Positions 1 through 7,610 of a stretch of 64,000 nucleotides of DNA are shown in pieces. Made by a program: the position numbers and the translations under genes. Where the stretch lies: contig NZ_JAJNAG010000005.1 of the NCBI RefSeq assembly GCF_021010575.1, positions 1 to 64,000 of the forward strand. The letters run 5' to 3'. The notes under the pieces were generated by a model. It was not told where the DNA came from. It saw only the letters and a program-made list of their open reading frames with translations, and did not search any database. The stretch's first letter is position 1; the number at the start of each line of letters is the position of its first letter. Source of the stretch: Limnobaculum eriocheiris (GTDB lineage Bacteria > Pseudomonadota > Gammaproteobacteria > Enterobacterales > Enterobacteriaceae).

Positions 1-48
1 TTTAAGGACGGCGATTATCTGGTGCTCTGTGAATCGGATTTTACGCAT
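1..48 (-). CDS. IS3-family transposase OrfA, N-terminus only
   Basis: Sixteen codons are visible, reading MRKIRFTEHQIIAVLK, the characteristic opening of the helix-turn-helix OrfA protein of IS3-family elements. A good ribosome site (GAGGAG) lies about 5 bases upstream of the ATG at 48. The gene runs off the left edge. In the family OrfA binds the IS ends and is fused by frameshifting to the OrfB catalytic domain; none of that can be checked here. Confidence 0.7.
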   Translation of the reverse strand, partial: MRKIRFTEHQIIAVLK

Positions 49-127
49 GGTGATCTCCTCAGGGGACATAATCAGTATGTCAGAAGATCTCTAAAAGTGA
101 ATGGGTCGTTTTGATGGGATACTTACA
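1..127 (-). mobile_element. IS3-family insertion sequence, one end only
   Basis: This is the left-hand edge of the window and holds only one end of an insertion sequence: the start of an OrfA transposase gene plus roughly 80 bases of leader. The integrase homology of the neighbouring remnant stops at about position 128, and the sequence from there outward begins TGTAAGTATCCC when read on the minus strand, which suits an IS3-type TG...CA tip. The tip position is inferred from where integrase homology ends; the other end of the element lies outside the window. Confidence 0.6.
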
Positions 128-466
128 TTTAGACCAAGTTTTATTTGAATGCCATTTTCTTGCGATAACTTCAAAAGAATTATCTATATTTTGGGCTTCT
201 TTTTTACTTTGGCGCTCAGTATTAGGATTGATGCCTTTTGCCAATAGGGCTATATCAGCATCACGCATTTTTCTGGCATCAGCTAAAGATACTTGAGGAT
301 ATCGACCATATGAGGCTCGAGTTTCTTTTCTTTGAAAGGAATACTTTCGATACCAATGTTTTGAACCGTTAGGATTTACTTGAATATAGAGGCCAAGACC
401 ATCAGCTCTCTTGTATAACTTTTCGTTAGGCTTGTAGTTGCGAATCTGGGTATCGTTTAGCGACAT
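128..466 (-). pseudogene. Tyrosine integrase remnant (N-terminal third), cut by an IS
   Basis: About 113 codons encode the N-terminal DUF4102-type DNA-binding domain of a P4-like integrase (MSLNDTQIRNYKP..., then DGLGLYIQVNPNGSKHW, GRYPQVSLADARKMRD, and FEVIARKWHSNKTW). The complete integrase at 24539-25789 has the same motifs in the same order (DSGGLVLLVYPNGSKYW, FEEIARKWHSSNKKW). Homology stops at WSK, and the remaining reading frame to position 80 is IS sequence. The catalytic domain is absent. The start is placed at MSLNDTQ rather than three codons upstream because family members begin that way. It lies about 160 bases from the degenerate tRNA repeat, the same arrangement as the intact integrase and leuX, so it is probably the integrase of a former tandem island. 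Confidence 0.8.
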
Positions 467-625
467 TGGAAGCACTCCATAATGATGTCATCCTGACCCC
501 TAATATGACCCCCCAAAAGAATGGCTGTCAATAGACTCAGTAAGACATTAATGGAATGTGTTTGTATGTTTTACTCTATTTTTCATCATGTTATAGACTG
601 ATTGAGACGTCTATGTACAACAAAA

Positions 626-648
626 TGGTGCTGAGGCCGGAATCGAAC
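626..648 (-). repeat. Degenerate att copy of the leuX 3' end (outer island boundary)
   Basis: The 23 bases beginning TGGTGCTGAGGCCGG match the 3' end of tRNA-Leu at 25987-26010 with one deleted base and one substitution, in the same orientation. P4-type integrases recombine at tRNA 3' ends and leave such a direct repeat at the far side of the island. The copy no longer belongs to a tRNA gene, so it has been free to drift. Confidence 0.75.
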
Positions 649-698
649 TTTAATATAATATGATGATATTAATGTAAATTAATGATTTCATCAAAAAA

Positions 699-719
699 GT
701 TACCCCGATTTTTACCCAT
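699..719. repeat. Integrase arm-type repeat, outer end
   Basis: GTTACCCCGATTTTTACCCAT matches GTTACCCAGCTTTTTACCCAT at 25842-25862 in 19 of 21 positions and in the same orientation. Each copy lies just inside an end of the island. The position and pairing fit arm-type integrase or excisionase binding sites; that role is inferred. Confidence 0.55.
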
Positions 720-852
720 GCTTGCTTTTATGTGATTTGAGTAGGTAAGTTCAGTTAGTTAGAACCTAACTAATTTACTGTATCTATACTTTTTCAGCAA
801 ACGATATGCACTAACTACAACTAACGATTAATTAGCCTAGTAAGAAACGGTT

Positions 853-1161
853 TCAGACTTCATTGGTTCCGACCACAAATAAATAAGATAACGGCTTTAA
901 TGCAGCCATATTTAGCGATAGGTGTGTTTGACACCATTCAGTAAAACTAGATTTATCAAAATCCAGTTGATGGTCACGGATAAACTCAAGGTCCAGTATT
1001 ACATATTCTGCATCAGCTGAGCTTTGTGTCGCTGGGTAGAAAATGCCTTCACTACCAAACGTGGTTAAATTATTAAATGCTGACTCAGTGACTCGGGCAG
1101 TGTGTATCAATTCAACATTATCCAGTGACTTCAGTGACAGTAAACGGGCTATCAGATTCAT
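853..1161 (-). CDS. Hypothetical protein, 102 aa
   Basis: I do not recognise this gene. It encodes a small, mostly soluble protein with no signal peptide, no clear membrane segment and no cysteine cluster. Its ATG overlaps the stop codon of the 168-aa gene upstream (ATGA type), so the two are probably translationally coupled and co-transcribed. It is the last gene of a minus-strand cluster beginning with the DUF932 gene near 4528. In P4-type islands this position, after the RadC-like gene, usually holds small accessory genes and toxin-antitoxin pairs, but no toxin or antitoxin family can be named from the sequence. Confidence 0.55.
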   Translation of the reverse strand: MNLIARLLSLKSLDNVELIHTARVTESAFNNLTTFGSEGIFYPATQSSADAEYVILDLEFIRDHQLDFDKSSFTEWCQTHLSLNMAALKPLSYLFVVGTNEV

Positions 1162-1664
1162 TGTTGTACTCCTGTAGATATTTCATTGGGAGGCGTTATC
1201 ACTATCGCTAGTTCGGCCTGCAACCAGTCGGCGACATGTTGCCATTGAGTGCAACTGACATCAGACGTGATTTTCCAGATATTCGGGCAGGTGTGATGAG
1301 CGAGAAGTAATACTGCCATGATCATAAAACGGTAGGGGTGACCATGGGTATGACAATATCCCCGGTCGTAGGGATGTCGATGTTGATTAAGAATAAATGT
1401 ATCACCGCTGAGTTGGTGATGATGCTCCCCGTTAAACACGATAACACCGAGCCCTATTAGGCTATCGTCAAAGCGCAGTGGCGTGATACCCGCACCGTTG
1501 CAGATAATAGGGATTGGTTCAATACCGGTCGTTTCCGGCTTCAACCGGAGCTGTCGATGGGCTTGGGTGACCAGACGACACAGTGTGAACCAGTCGTCCT
1601 GAGCGATATCTCGTAATAAGGTAAAATGAAATACGCCGGTTTTTAACGTCGGTGATGCAGACAT
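1158..1664 (-). CDS. Hypothetical protein, 168 aa, His-rich centre
   Basis: I do not recognise the family. The middle part is rich in histidine and aromatic residues (GEHHHQL, NQHRHPYDRGYCHTHGH, then LLLAHHTCPNIW), which could bind a metal, but no known metalloenzyme motif fits. There is no signal peptide. The stop overlaps the start of the following 102-aa gene. It is preceded by the RadC-like gene with a gap of about 110 bases, in which an AGGAG-type ribosome site precedes the ATG at 1664. It is likely an island accessory gene; the function is unknown. Confidence 0.55.
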   Translation of the reverse strand: MSASPTLKTGVFHFTLLRDIAQDDWFTLCRLVTQAHRQLRLKPETTGIEPIPIICNGAGITPLRFDDSLIGLGVIVFNGEHHHQLSGDTFILNQHRHPYDRGYCHTHGHPYRFMIMAVLLLAHHTCPNIWKITSDVSCTQWQHVADWLQAELAIVITPPNEISTGVQQ

Positions 1665-1777
1665 CTGAAGATCTCCTGTTGGTAAAAGGATTATGTGATG
1701 GATTGTTGCGGTATATAGGAGGAACTACGTTGAAGACTGAACTGCTAATGCGGTATAGCGTATTGTAACCATCTGAC

Positions 1778-2233
1778 TTATAACCAACCTCGCTCAGCAA
1801 ATGAGACTAATTCACCATGACCAATAACAAAGTGGTCGAGTACCTTTACGTCGACTAACGACAGTGCCTCTTTTAACTTATTGGTGATTGAGCGATCTGC
1901 CTGACTAGGTTCTGCCAGCCCGGAAGGGTGATTGTGAGCAAGGATTACTGCTGCGGCATTAAATTCTAAAGATCCTTTAATGATTTCTCTGGGATATATT
2001 GATGTTTCGTTAATTGTGCCTAATGCAGTGACGTCACTAGAGATAAGCCGGTGCTGGTTATCCAGATACAAAACCATAAAAACTTCCCGTTCTAATTGTT
2101 CTAGCTGCAAACGGAGATACTCTCTGGTTTGTGTTGATGAAGTGAAAGAATAAGGTCTCACTTTGATCTGTTTTTCTAATAGCTGTAACGCCATGCTGAT
2201 AATGCGCTGTTCGCGCCGAATGTGATTAGACAT
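1778..2233 (-). CDS. RadC-family JAB-domain protein (YfjY-like)
   Basis: This 151-aa protein carries the JAB/MPN metalloprotease-like fold of RadC proteins. The metal-binding motif is seen as HNHPSG followed by EPSQADRSIT (His-x-His, then Asp), with an upstream acidic residue in the GTINETSIYPREIIK segment. It is shorter than chromosomal RadC (about 220 aa), lacking the N-terminal helix-hairpin-helix region, as do the YfjY/YkfG copies in E. coli CP4-type islands. The start is placed at MSNHIRREQR because a GAGAG ribosome site precedes it. The family's role is unresolved; a DNA-repair or recombination link has been suggested. Confidence 0.85.
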   Translation of the reverse strand: MSNHIRREQRIISMALQLLEKQIKVRPYSFTSSTQTREYLRLQLEQLEREVFMVLYLDNQHRLISSDVTALGTINETSIYPREIIKGSLEFNAAAVILAHNHPSGLAEPSQADRSITNKLKEALSLVDVKVLDHFVIGHGELVSFAERGWL

Positions 2234-2317
2234 AGTGGTGCTCTCGTAATAAAGAATAACAAGACGGCAAAAAGGACAGGACACCAATGACGGTGCGCCT
2301 GTCCTGAGTTGAATGAA

Positions 2318-2878
2318 TTAAATTGTTCCTAACATAATGATCCCGAATAGAATGACCCAGACCCAGAAATAACTTGGGGTCTGTCCTAGAGCCTTTGCCC
2401 GTCGCCATAAATAGACGGGTACTAGCCAGGCCATGGCACCATATCCGGTAGTATCGATACCCGTTTTTTTCAGGTTGTGCTCATCCCGATAGCTGAGTGC
2501 AATATTCAAGATAATGGAGAGGTACCAGAAAGGATGGATAAAGAGCAGTTGATACAACGAATAGCCAAGGCCTCGTCGGCCATAAATCAGAATGGCGATA
2601 AGGCCTTCCAGCATAAATCCCAATAGGGGGGCAAATGCCAAGAACCAGACTACCGTATTGTTAAGCCGGTAGTTAGGTAGTGGAGGCGGTTCATTTTCAG
2701 ATGTTGCGGGCAACGCTGCTGCCAATAACGTGGTGTTCAGAGGCATCCATGTTGTTTGGCCCTGATGCCAGACTAATGTATTGGCATGAATCTGCTGTTG
2801 GATGATAAGCGTAGTGATTTCTTTTTCGGTTAACGGGCCGTGACGACGGCCTTCTTTCTCATAATGCCATTCGGTCAT
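2318..2878 (-). CDS. GYF-domain membrane protein, 186 aa
   Basis: Residues 1-50 form a GYF_2 (DUF4339) domain, recognisable by WHYEKEGRRHGPLTEKEI and by LVWHQGQTTWMPL. A proline-rich linker (EPPPLP) follows, then about four hydrophobic segments between residues 75 and 185 typical of an inner-membrane protein (VVWFLAFAPLLGFML; LYQLLFIHPFWYLSIILNIAL; AMAWLVPVYLWRRA; FWVWVILFGIIMLGTI). GYF_2 domains are presumed protein-interaction modules at the cytoplasmic face. It lies between the RadC-like and EcsC-like genes on the same strand. What it interacts with is unknown. Confidence 0.75.
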   Translation of the reverse strand: MTEWHYEKEGRRHGPLTEKEITTLIIQQQIHANTLVWHQGQTTWMPLNTTLLAAALPATSENEPPPLPNYRLNNTVVWFLAFAPLLGFMLEGLIAILIYGRRGLGYSLYQLLFIHPFWYLSIILNIALSYRDEHNLKKTGIDTTGYGAMAWLVPVYLWRRAKALGQTPSYFWVWVILFGIIMLGTI

Positions 2879-2985
2879 GAGTGATGTCCTTTTTGTGTGA
2901 AATTAAATAAACGAGATTGCATCAGTGCTAAAACAGACTGATGTCAGTGGGTTTTTAGGTGATCAGGGCTGAAATGAGCTAGAGG

Positions 2986-3660
2986 TTACTGAGTATGGAT
3001 GTCGTCATGGATGAGCGCGGGGATCGCGTGTGGGCTGATAAATATATCTCTGGCCATATTTCCGATGATGTCGGTAGTGATGCTGTCAAACACGCTACCG
3101 ATTAATCCGCCGACTAACGGTATCAGCTTGAGGGCATTGATACTGCCTTTTTGGCCGACCTGCGCCATCAGCTTAACGCCGACTGAACGGTTGATGTGTT
3201 GTATTATTACTGATGAGGTTTGACCTAGCAGTTGCCGGGTTAGTCGTGTACCTAGCTGGATACCGACATTCTTCAGGATATCCTTTGCTGTATTACCACA
3301 TAAGCATAAATAGACACAGGTTTTGACATTATCGTCCTTTAGATTATGGCCACTCAATAGAGCGATAGCGGCAATCATCCTGATTTGGATAAACAAAATA
3401 CTGGTCATATTGAGCGGTATCGTGACTGGTAGTGTCATCATGCCACCTAATCCAGAGATGAAGCCACTGGTCCCGGCTTTGGCATTCTGCCAGCGTATTA
3501 AAGCGTTCACACATTCTCGGCGGTCTGGGTGAGTATACCGATAAGCATCAGCCAGCGTTTGAGCTGAGTCCAGTCCGGCAATACCGTTGATAGCTCTGTC
3601 ATACAGCCAATCAAGCGTTGACTGTAGGGTATTGATGGTCAGTCCATTATCATGAGTCAT
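2986..3660 (-). CDS. EcsC-family protein, 224 aa
   Basis: The segment SGFISGLGGMMTLPVTIPLN, a following hydrophobic stretch (SILFIQIRMIAAIALLSGH), and a C-terminal IPLVGGLIGSVFDS match the EcsC family. EcsC proteins are associated with membranes and have no established biochemical activity; in Bacillus the namesake is encoded beside an ABC transporter. Here there is no transporter, only a second membrane protein with a GYF domain downstream and a DUF932 protein upstream. The gene keeps strand and spacing with its neighbours, so it probably belongs to the same transcription unit. Confidence 0.75.
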   Translation of the reverse strand: MTHDNGLTINTLQSTLDWLYDRAINGIAGLDSAQTLADAYRYTHPDRRECVNALIRWQNAKAGTSGFISGLGGMMTLPVTIPLNMTSILFIQIRMIAAIALLSGHNLKDDNVKTCVYLCLCGNTAKDILKNVGIQLGTRLTRQLLGQTSSVIIQHINRSVGVKLMAQVGQKGSINALKLIPLVGGLIGSVFDSITTDIIGNMARDIFISPHAIPALIHDDIHTQ

Positions 3661-3706
3661 ATTATCTATTCCTATTTATTGATTCTCTTAGTGGTACATC
3701 GTGGTG

Positions 3707-4528
3707 TCAGGCTAAATGCTGGCGCATATTCTCAGCCATCACCCACAGGGCGCGATTAAGCTTGATATCACCATCGATACCGTTGATGGCTCTAGTCCGA
3801 GCGCGTTTACCTTTGGCTGAACGACCAGATAGTCCGCCTTTAATCAAATTTTCCTGCAGCCGTTGATACGTGGTCCAGAGGTCATCTTTTCTATCTTCCC
3901 AACGCCGGGGCATCAGAATTTGCTCTTCTGTTATCGGTTGATACTCTTCACCGTAGCGGTAGGTTAGGGCGGCATGGGCAAAGGCTTGTTGTGCGGGTTT
4001 TGATAGCGCGATACCTTGCATGGTTTCCCGTTGTTGTTCTACTCGATCAAAGATATCTAATACCTCGTAGGCACCTTCAATCACACGATCAACAACATCG
4101 CCTTTATGCGGTACGCGGACTTCACCAAAGCTGTCACCACAGACCATTCCATTCGCACAAACGAAGCGAAATAGCCCAGGGATCATCTGATAACTGCTGG
4201 AACCGTCATGGCTGTTGAGTAGGATAATTTCAGGGACTTCTTTACCGGTTATCTGGCCTTCACGACGTAGGCGTAGCATGTGTTTTGTGTGGTCTTGTTT
4301 ATCAAGATTACGGACGCGAGTCTGACAGGCAAAGAAAGGTTGGAAGCCTTCTTTACGTAGGTTATCTAATAGCGTAATGGTGGGAATATAAGTGTAGCGG
4401 TCGCTACGGGAGATATGTTTTTCTTCCGATAATATACTAGGGACGTGTCGGGCTAATTCATCGTTTGTAAGTGGTCGATCGCGGCGAATAGTATTAGTTG
4501 AATGGAATTGGGATATTAATCTGGTCAT
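3707..4528 (-). CDS. DUF932 protein (YfjQ/YafZ-like)
   Basis: The 273-aa protein fits the DUF932 family throughout: YIPTITLLDNLRKEGFQPFF near the N-terminus, LRLRREGQ, then the diagnostic PEIILLNSHDGSSSYQM followed by FRFVCANGMVCG. Such proteins are common on plasmids, phages and P4-type islands (YfjQ, YafZ, YkfI-linked regions of E. coli). The function is unknown, though association with mobile DNA is consistent. It leads the minus-strand cluster of DUF932, EcsC, GYF, RadC and two small genes. A GGAAT ribosome site lies just upstream of the ATG at 4528. Confidence 0.85.
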   Translation of the reverse strand: MTRLISQFHSTNTIRRDRPLTNDELARHVPSILSEEKHISRSDRYTYIPTITLLDNLRKEGFQPFFACQTRVRNLDKQDHTKHMLRLRREGQITGKEVPEIILLNSHDGSSSYQMIPGLFRFVCANGMVCGDSFGEVRVPHKGDVVDRVIEGAYEVLDIFDRVEQQRETMQGIALSKPAQQAFAHAALTYRYGEEYQPITEEQILMPRRWEDRKDDLWTTYQRLQENLIKGGLSGRSAKGKRARTRAINGIDGDIKLNRALWVMAENMRQHLA

Positions 4529-4587
4529 GGGTATTCCTTAGTGAAGTAACGTTGTAGTTCACTAAGGTAATATAGGGGTGAGAATAT

Positions 4588-5463
4588 TTAATCTTTGATT
4601 GATGAGAATCCTACTGCTCTACCCTTAGGGTTAATAAAATAGCTTTTTTTAGCTAATGCATATAAGTACTGATCAAATAATTTCTTATTATAACCTTTGA
4701 ATTGTTTAAATAATGCGTAGTCAACATCATTCCAGTCCGTGTTGGTACTATATGTCTTCATGGTTAGTATTTCACCTTTATTTTCAAGACAGTATATTCC
4801 TGTACCATTGGTGAAATCTTCAGTAGCATTTAAAAATAATAGCTCCCCCTCTACTTTGTAGAAATTTACAACCCTAATCCATGTCTCAATAATCTCATGG
4901 CCAACTAATGCATTGAAGTCATTATTCTTGAAATGAAAAACCACATGCATATAAGGAAAGCCACCATTATCTTGTAACATAACCCAAAAGTACCCAACTA
5001 CATCACTAGAGTAAAATTTCTTTGAACGCATATTATTAAAAAATCTTATTAGTGACTTTCTTAATATTTCTGTATGCTCAGCCATATTTCTATTAATTGC
5101 TTTTGATAATCTAAGAGAGAAAGAGAGAAATCCCATTTTTTTGTTTTTTATGAAAATTTCATTATTATACCCTTGCATTTGTTTAAATATTTTATTTTTC
5201 TTGTAAATAATGGTTTTTAAACCTTTGGTTATTTCTTCATGATTATTTTTTTCGAAAATAGCCACGCCATCTATTAATGCTGTGAAATTATTTTTTAAAT
5301 ATTGATAATGGTTTATAGGCCTTCCTGTTTTAAGGACAAAACTATTGAGACAGTACTCTTTATTTACTTTATTAAAGTCACACTCTAATTTGTGTTTATT
5401 CTTATATTTATCTATTTTTCTAGGAAAGATAAATCTGAAGTCATCAAACATATTAAATTTCAT
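4588..5463 (-). CDS. Divergent inovirus-Gp2-like protein, 291 aa
   Basis: This AT-rich, lysine- and asparagine-rich gene differs in composition from its neighbours. The core at residues 120-190 aligns by eye with the Gp2-like protein at 6846-7454: IRFFNNMRSKKFYSSD then YFWVMLQDNGGFPYMHVVFHF here, against RFFDSLKAKLKAD then YVWVREFNQPGEKKHYHVLLLL there, and a C-terminal YALAKKSYF against SYLAKERSK. Gp2-like proteins of P4-type islands (YagK, YfjJ) have an RRM-like core resembling replication initiators. Whether this copy is active is unknown; the first histidine of the HxH-like site reads as tyrosine (YMH). It is transcribed away from alpA. Confidence 0.6.
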   Translation of the reverse strand: MKFNMFDDFRFIFPRKIDKYKNKHKLECDFNKVNKEYCLNSFVLKTGRPINHYQYLKNNFTALIDGVAIFEKNNHEEITKGLKTIIYKKNKIFKQMQGYNNEIFIKNKKMGFLSFSLRLSKAINRNMAEHTEILRKSLIRFFNNMRSKKFYSSDVVGYFWVMLQDNGGFPYMHVVFHFKNNDFNALVGHEIIETWIRVVNFYKVEGELLFLNATEDFTNGTGIYCLENKGEILTMKTYSTNTDWNDVDYALFKQFKGYNKKLFDQYLYALAKKSYFINPKGRAVGFSSIKD

Positions 5464-5922
5464 ATTCCATTAACTCAATTTAAGTTGCACTCATATAACT
5501 AGTTGGCATATACAAATTACGATAAAAAACATCATAACTTATGTTTTAAAAAAGTATATAAAAAAATATAAAAACACATGATAAACGTAATTTCTAGCGT
5601 TTTAACGCCAGTCTGACCTACTAGTGGCTGGAGATATGGCTGCGATATTTTAGTCGATAAAAACATAGGAAATGGTTATTTCTCTATAACTAATATCTAA
5701 CGTTATGCAACTAAATCTAGACTTTAGTAGTGACTCAAAATCATCCTGAATTCATTGCTATGCAGGCTTAATTCTGAGTACATAAGTTATTTTTTACACC
5801 GTTGAGTTATGTAATGAGAAACATCGGCGCGAGTATTGGGCAGTGACGATTTAGATAGTTTCACTGATATCAGAACACGCTGAGTTCTCCCACTTAAACA
5901 AACTTTAACGGAGAAATATCAC
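5464..5922. other. AT-rich divergent promoter region upstream of alpA
   Basis: About 460 bases separate the divergent Gp2-like and alpA genes. I see no supported gene. The sequence is AT-rich, includes a short hairpin (AGCGTTTTAACGC type near 5599), and ends with the alpA ribosome site AACGGAG at 5907-5913. Promoters for both flanking genes must lie here, but none can be assigned with confidence. Confidence 0.4.
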
Positions 5923-6168
5923 ATGAATAACTTACCAATTGATTTAATGGATGACCAATTAGTCGATATGGCTTTTATTACACGATTAACTGGCCTAACG
6001 GATAAATGGTTTTATAAGTTGATACAGCTAGGTCAGTTCCCTAAACAAATCAAAATGGGACGTTCTTCTCGCTGGTTAAAAAGCGAAGTCGAAACTTGGC
6101 TACGTCAACGTATTAAAGAATCCAGAGGTGATGTTGCGGTTGAATTAACCACGGGCGCTGGACTATAA
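5923..6168 (+). CDS. AlpA-family transcriptional regulator
   Basis: This 81-aa protein has the MerR-like winged helix of AlpA regulators: VDMAFITRLTGLTDKWFYKLI (recognition helix region), FPKQIKMGRSSRWLKSEVETWL, then a basic tail. In CP4-57 AlpA activates the integrase gene and promotes excision, and in P4-like phages the homologous Vis protein controls late genes and excision. The ribosome site ACGGAG is well placed 9 bases upstream of the ATG. It stands alone on the plus strand with the palindromic repeat array downstream, which could be its target. Confidence 0.9.
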   Translation: MNNLPIDLMDDQLVDMAFITRLTGLTDKWFYKLIQLGQFPKQIKMGRSSRWLKSEVETWLRQRIKESRGDVAVELTTGAGL

Positions 6169-6417
6169 TCGTTAGTCAATCCCGATACTAACGTTTTTAA
6201 TATTCACTAAAGAATTTATCAATCTGACAATGCTTAATGATTAAATCTATTCATGGTGCACCAGTATCGATTAAAACTTAATTTCAGAGTGAATTATAAT
6301 GAATGAGTAAATTAGAATTTCATCCCTGTCATTTATTTCCCCTATCATTCATTGATGAATCGTATGAATTATTCAGTGCAATAGGTTTTATTAGCTGGCT
6401 AGTTATTGTCGGTTTGT

Positions 6418-6588
6418 TTAGTATTAATATTATTAATATTAATAAATAGAGTGTTAGTATTAATAATATTAATACTAATAAATAGAGTGTTAGTATTAAT
6501 AATATTAATACTAATAAATAGAGTGTTAGTATTAATAATATTAATACTAATAAATAGAGTGTTAGTATTAATAAATAGAGTGTTAGTA
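6418..6588. repeat. 36-bp tandem repeats built on a 25-bp palindrome
   Basis: Three exact 36-bp units (6442-6477, 6478-6513, 6514-6549) are followed by two partial units (6550-6570, 6571-6588) and preceded by a degenerate one (from 6418). Each unit pairs ATAAATAGAGTG with a perfect inverted repeat: 12-base arms TTAGTATTAATA and TATTAATACTAA around one central base (6454-6478, 6490-6514, 6526-6550). Because the unit is a multiple of three, open frames appear in several phases; these are artefacts. The place between alpA and a Gp2-like gene suggests iterons of a replication origin or a clustered regulator site. Confidence 0.85.
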
Positions 6589-6643
6589 GCGGTAGTTGTA
6601 TCAGTATTAAAGACACTTATATTAACAATCCCGATAACCATGT

Positions 6644-6667
6644 AAGGGGCATCTAGCAATGCCCCTT
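6644..6667 (+). terminator. Hairpin terminator after the repeat array
   Basis: The 9-base stem AAGGGGCAT / ATGCCCCTT closes a 6-base loop and is followed by TATCTATTC. It would end transcription coming from alpA and through the repeats. Confidence 0.55.
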
Positions 6668-6845
6668 TATCTATTCACTATTAATTAATGCCAGTTAATA
6701 ACTCATACCTATTATCATGAATAATAAGCAATGGATTTTCTATATGTGAAGTAACTGGATTTGTGAAAACCAAGAGTGGTGGTAGCTATTTATTATATAT
6801 CACTGCTGACTTATCCAACCTTATTTATTTACTGAGGAATAAACT

Positions 6846-7454
6846 ATGAACGCTGACAATATCATTGAAAGCTATGGTCCACTTAATCCTGATTATTTAA
6901 ATAGAATGACTAAAACCATTCAGTCTGCCTTAAATGAACACCTACGGACATTTGCTTTACGGGTTGATTTAAGGCTACCTGACGATGTACTAGCCAGAAT
7001 TGATTCTGCGGTTATCTCTCGTTTTTTTGATTCATTAAAAGCAAAGCTTAAAGCAGATTCAAACAAGAAAAGGGCTGAAGGAAAAAGAATTCATCATTCT
7101 ACGCTTCGTTACGTCTGGGTCAGAGAGTTTAATCAGCCAGGAGAGAAGAAACACTACCATGTGCTGCTCTTGCTGAATAAGGACGCCTACGCCTTTCTGG
7201 GGGACTATCGTGCATCGGAAGGGAACTTAGCAGCATTAATCACTCAGGCCTGGCTCAGTGCATTAGGTATCAATGATAAACGGTATCAGTCACTGACTTA
7301 CTTTCCAAAAAATCCATGTTATTACCTAGATGCTAAAACGCTGGGTATTAATGGTGTATATGCAGAGTTGATGGTTCGGGTGAGTTACCTAGCTAAAGAG
7401 CGAAGTAAAGTTAGTGATGATGGTGAGCGTAATTTTGGATGTAGTCAGGGCTGA
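6846..7454 (+). CDS. Inovirus-Gp2-like protein (YagK/YfjJ family)
   Basis: At 202 aa it has the usual length of island-borne YagK/YfjJ proteins. Visible features: YGPLNPDYLNRMTKTIQSAL at the N-terminus, LRVDLRLPDD, a core strand YVWVREF, the motif KKHYHVLLLLNKDAYAFLG (H-x-H flanked by hydrophobics, as in HUH/RRM-type replication proteins), CYYLD, and SYLAKERSK. The family is named for filamentous-phage Gp2, the nicking initiator, but the island versions have not been shown to nick DNA. The ribosome site TGAGGAAT precedes the ATG. It lies after the palindromic repeat array, a possible target. Confidence 0.8.
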   Translation: MNADNIIESYGPLNPDYLNRMTKTIQSALNEHLRTFALRVDLRLPDDVLARIDSAVISRFFDSLKAKLKADSNKKRAEGKRIHHSTLRYVWVREFNQPGEKKHYHVLLLLNKDAYAFLGDYRASEGNLAALITQAWLSALGINDKRYQSLTYFPKNPCYYLDAKTLGINGVYAELMVRVSYLAKERSKVSDDGERNFGCSQG

Positions 7455-7610
7455 GTATTTTATTACTAATATTGGCTTATCTCATGTGAGAAAGTAACTA
7501 GTTAAGGTAATAAATTCGATCTCTTTGGCACTGTACTTTTTCAACAATATGCTCCTCCGTTAAAATAGGTCATAATATTGACTAAATTCTCGCCATTAAG
7601 GAATCCAATC

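Larger units (their letters stand above)
476..852. other. Island junction, non-coding
   Basis: No gene is supported here. The stretch holds the degenerate leuX 3'-end repeat (626-648) and the arm-type repeat (699-719), set in AT-rich sequence. To the left is relic DNA of a neighbouring element; to the right begins the island whose integrase lies at 24539-25789. Confidence 0.6.

Noticed and set aside
489-512. GACCCC-rich segment as a second IS end
   Set aside because: No matching inverted repeat or target duplication could be found.
6418-6588. Possible CRISPR array
   Set aside because: Units abut each other without distinct spacers, and no cas gene is near.
6329-6659. Repetitive open frames with Leu/Ile/Asn-rich products on both strands
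   Set aside because: They come from the 36-bp repeat, a multiple of three, and have no ribosome sites.
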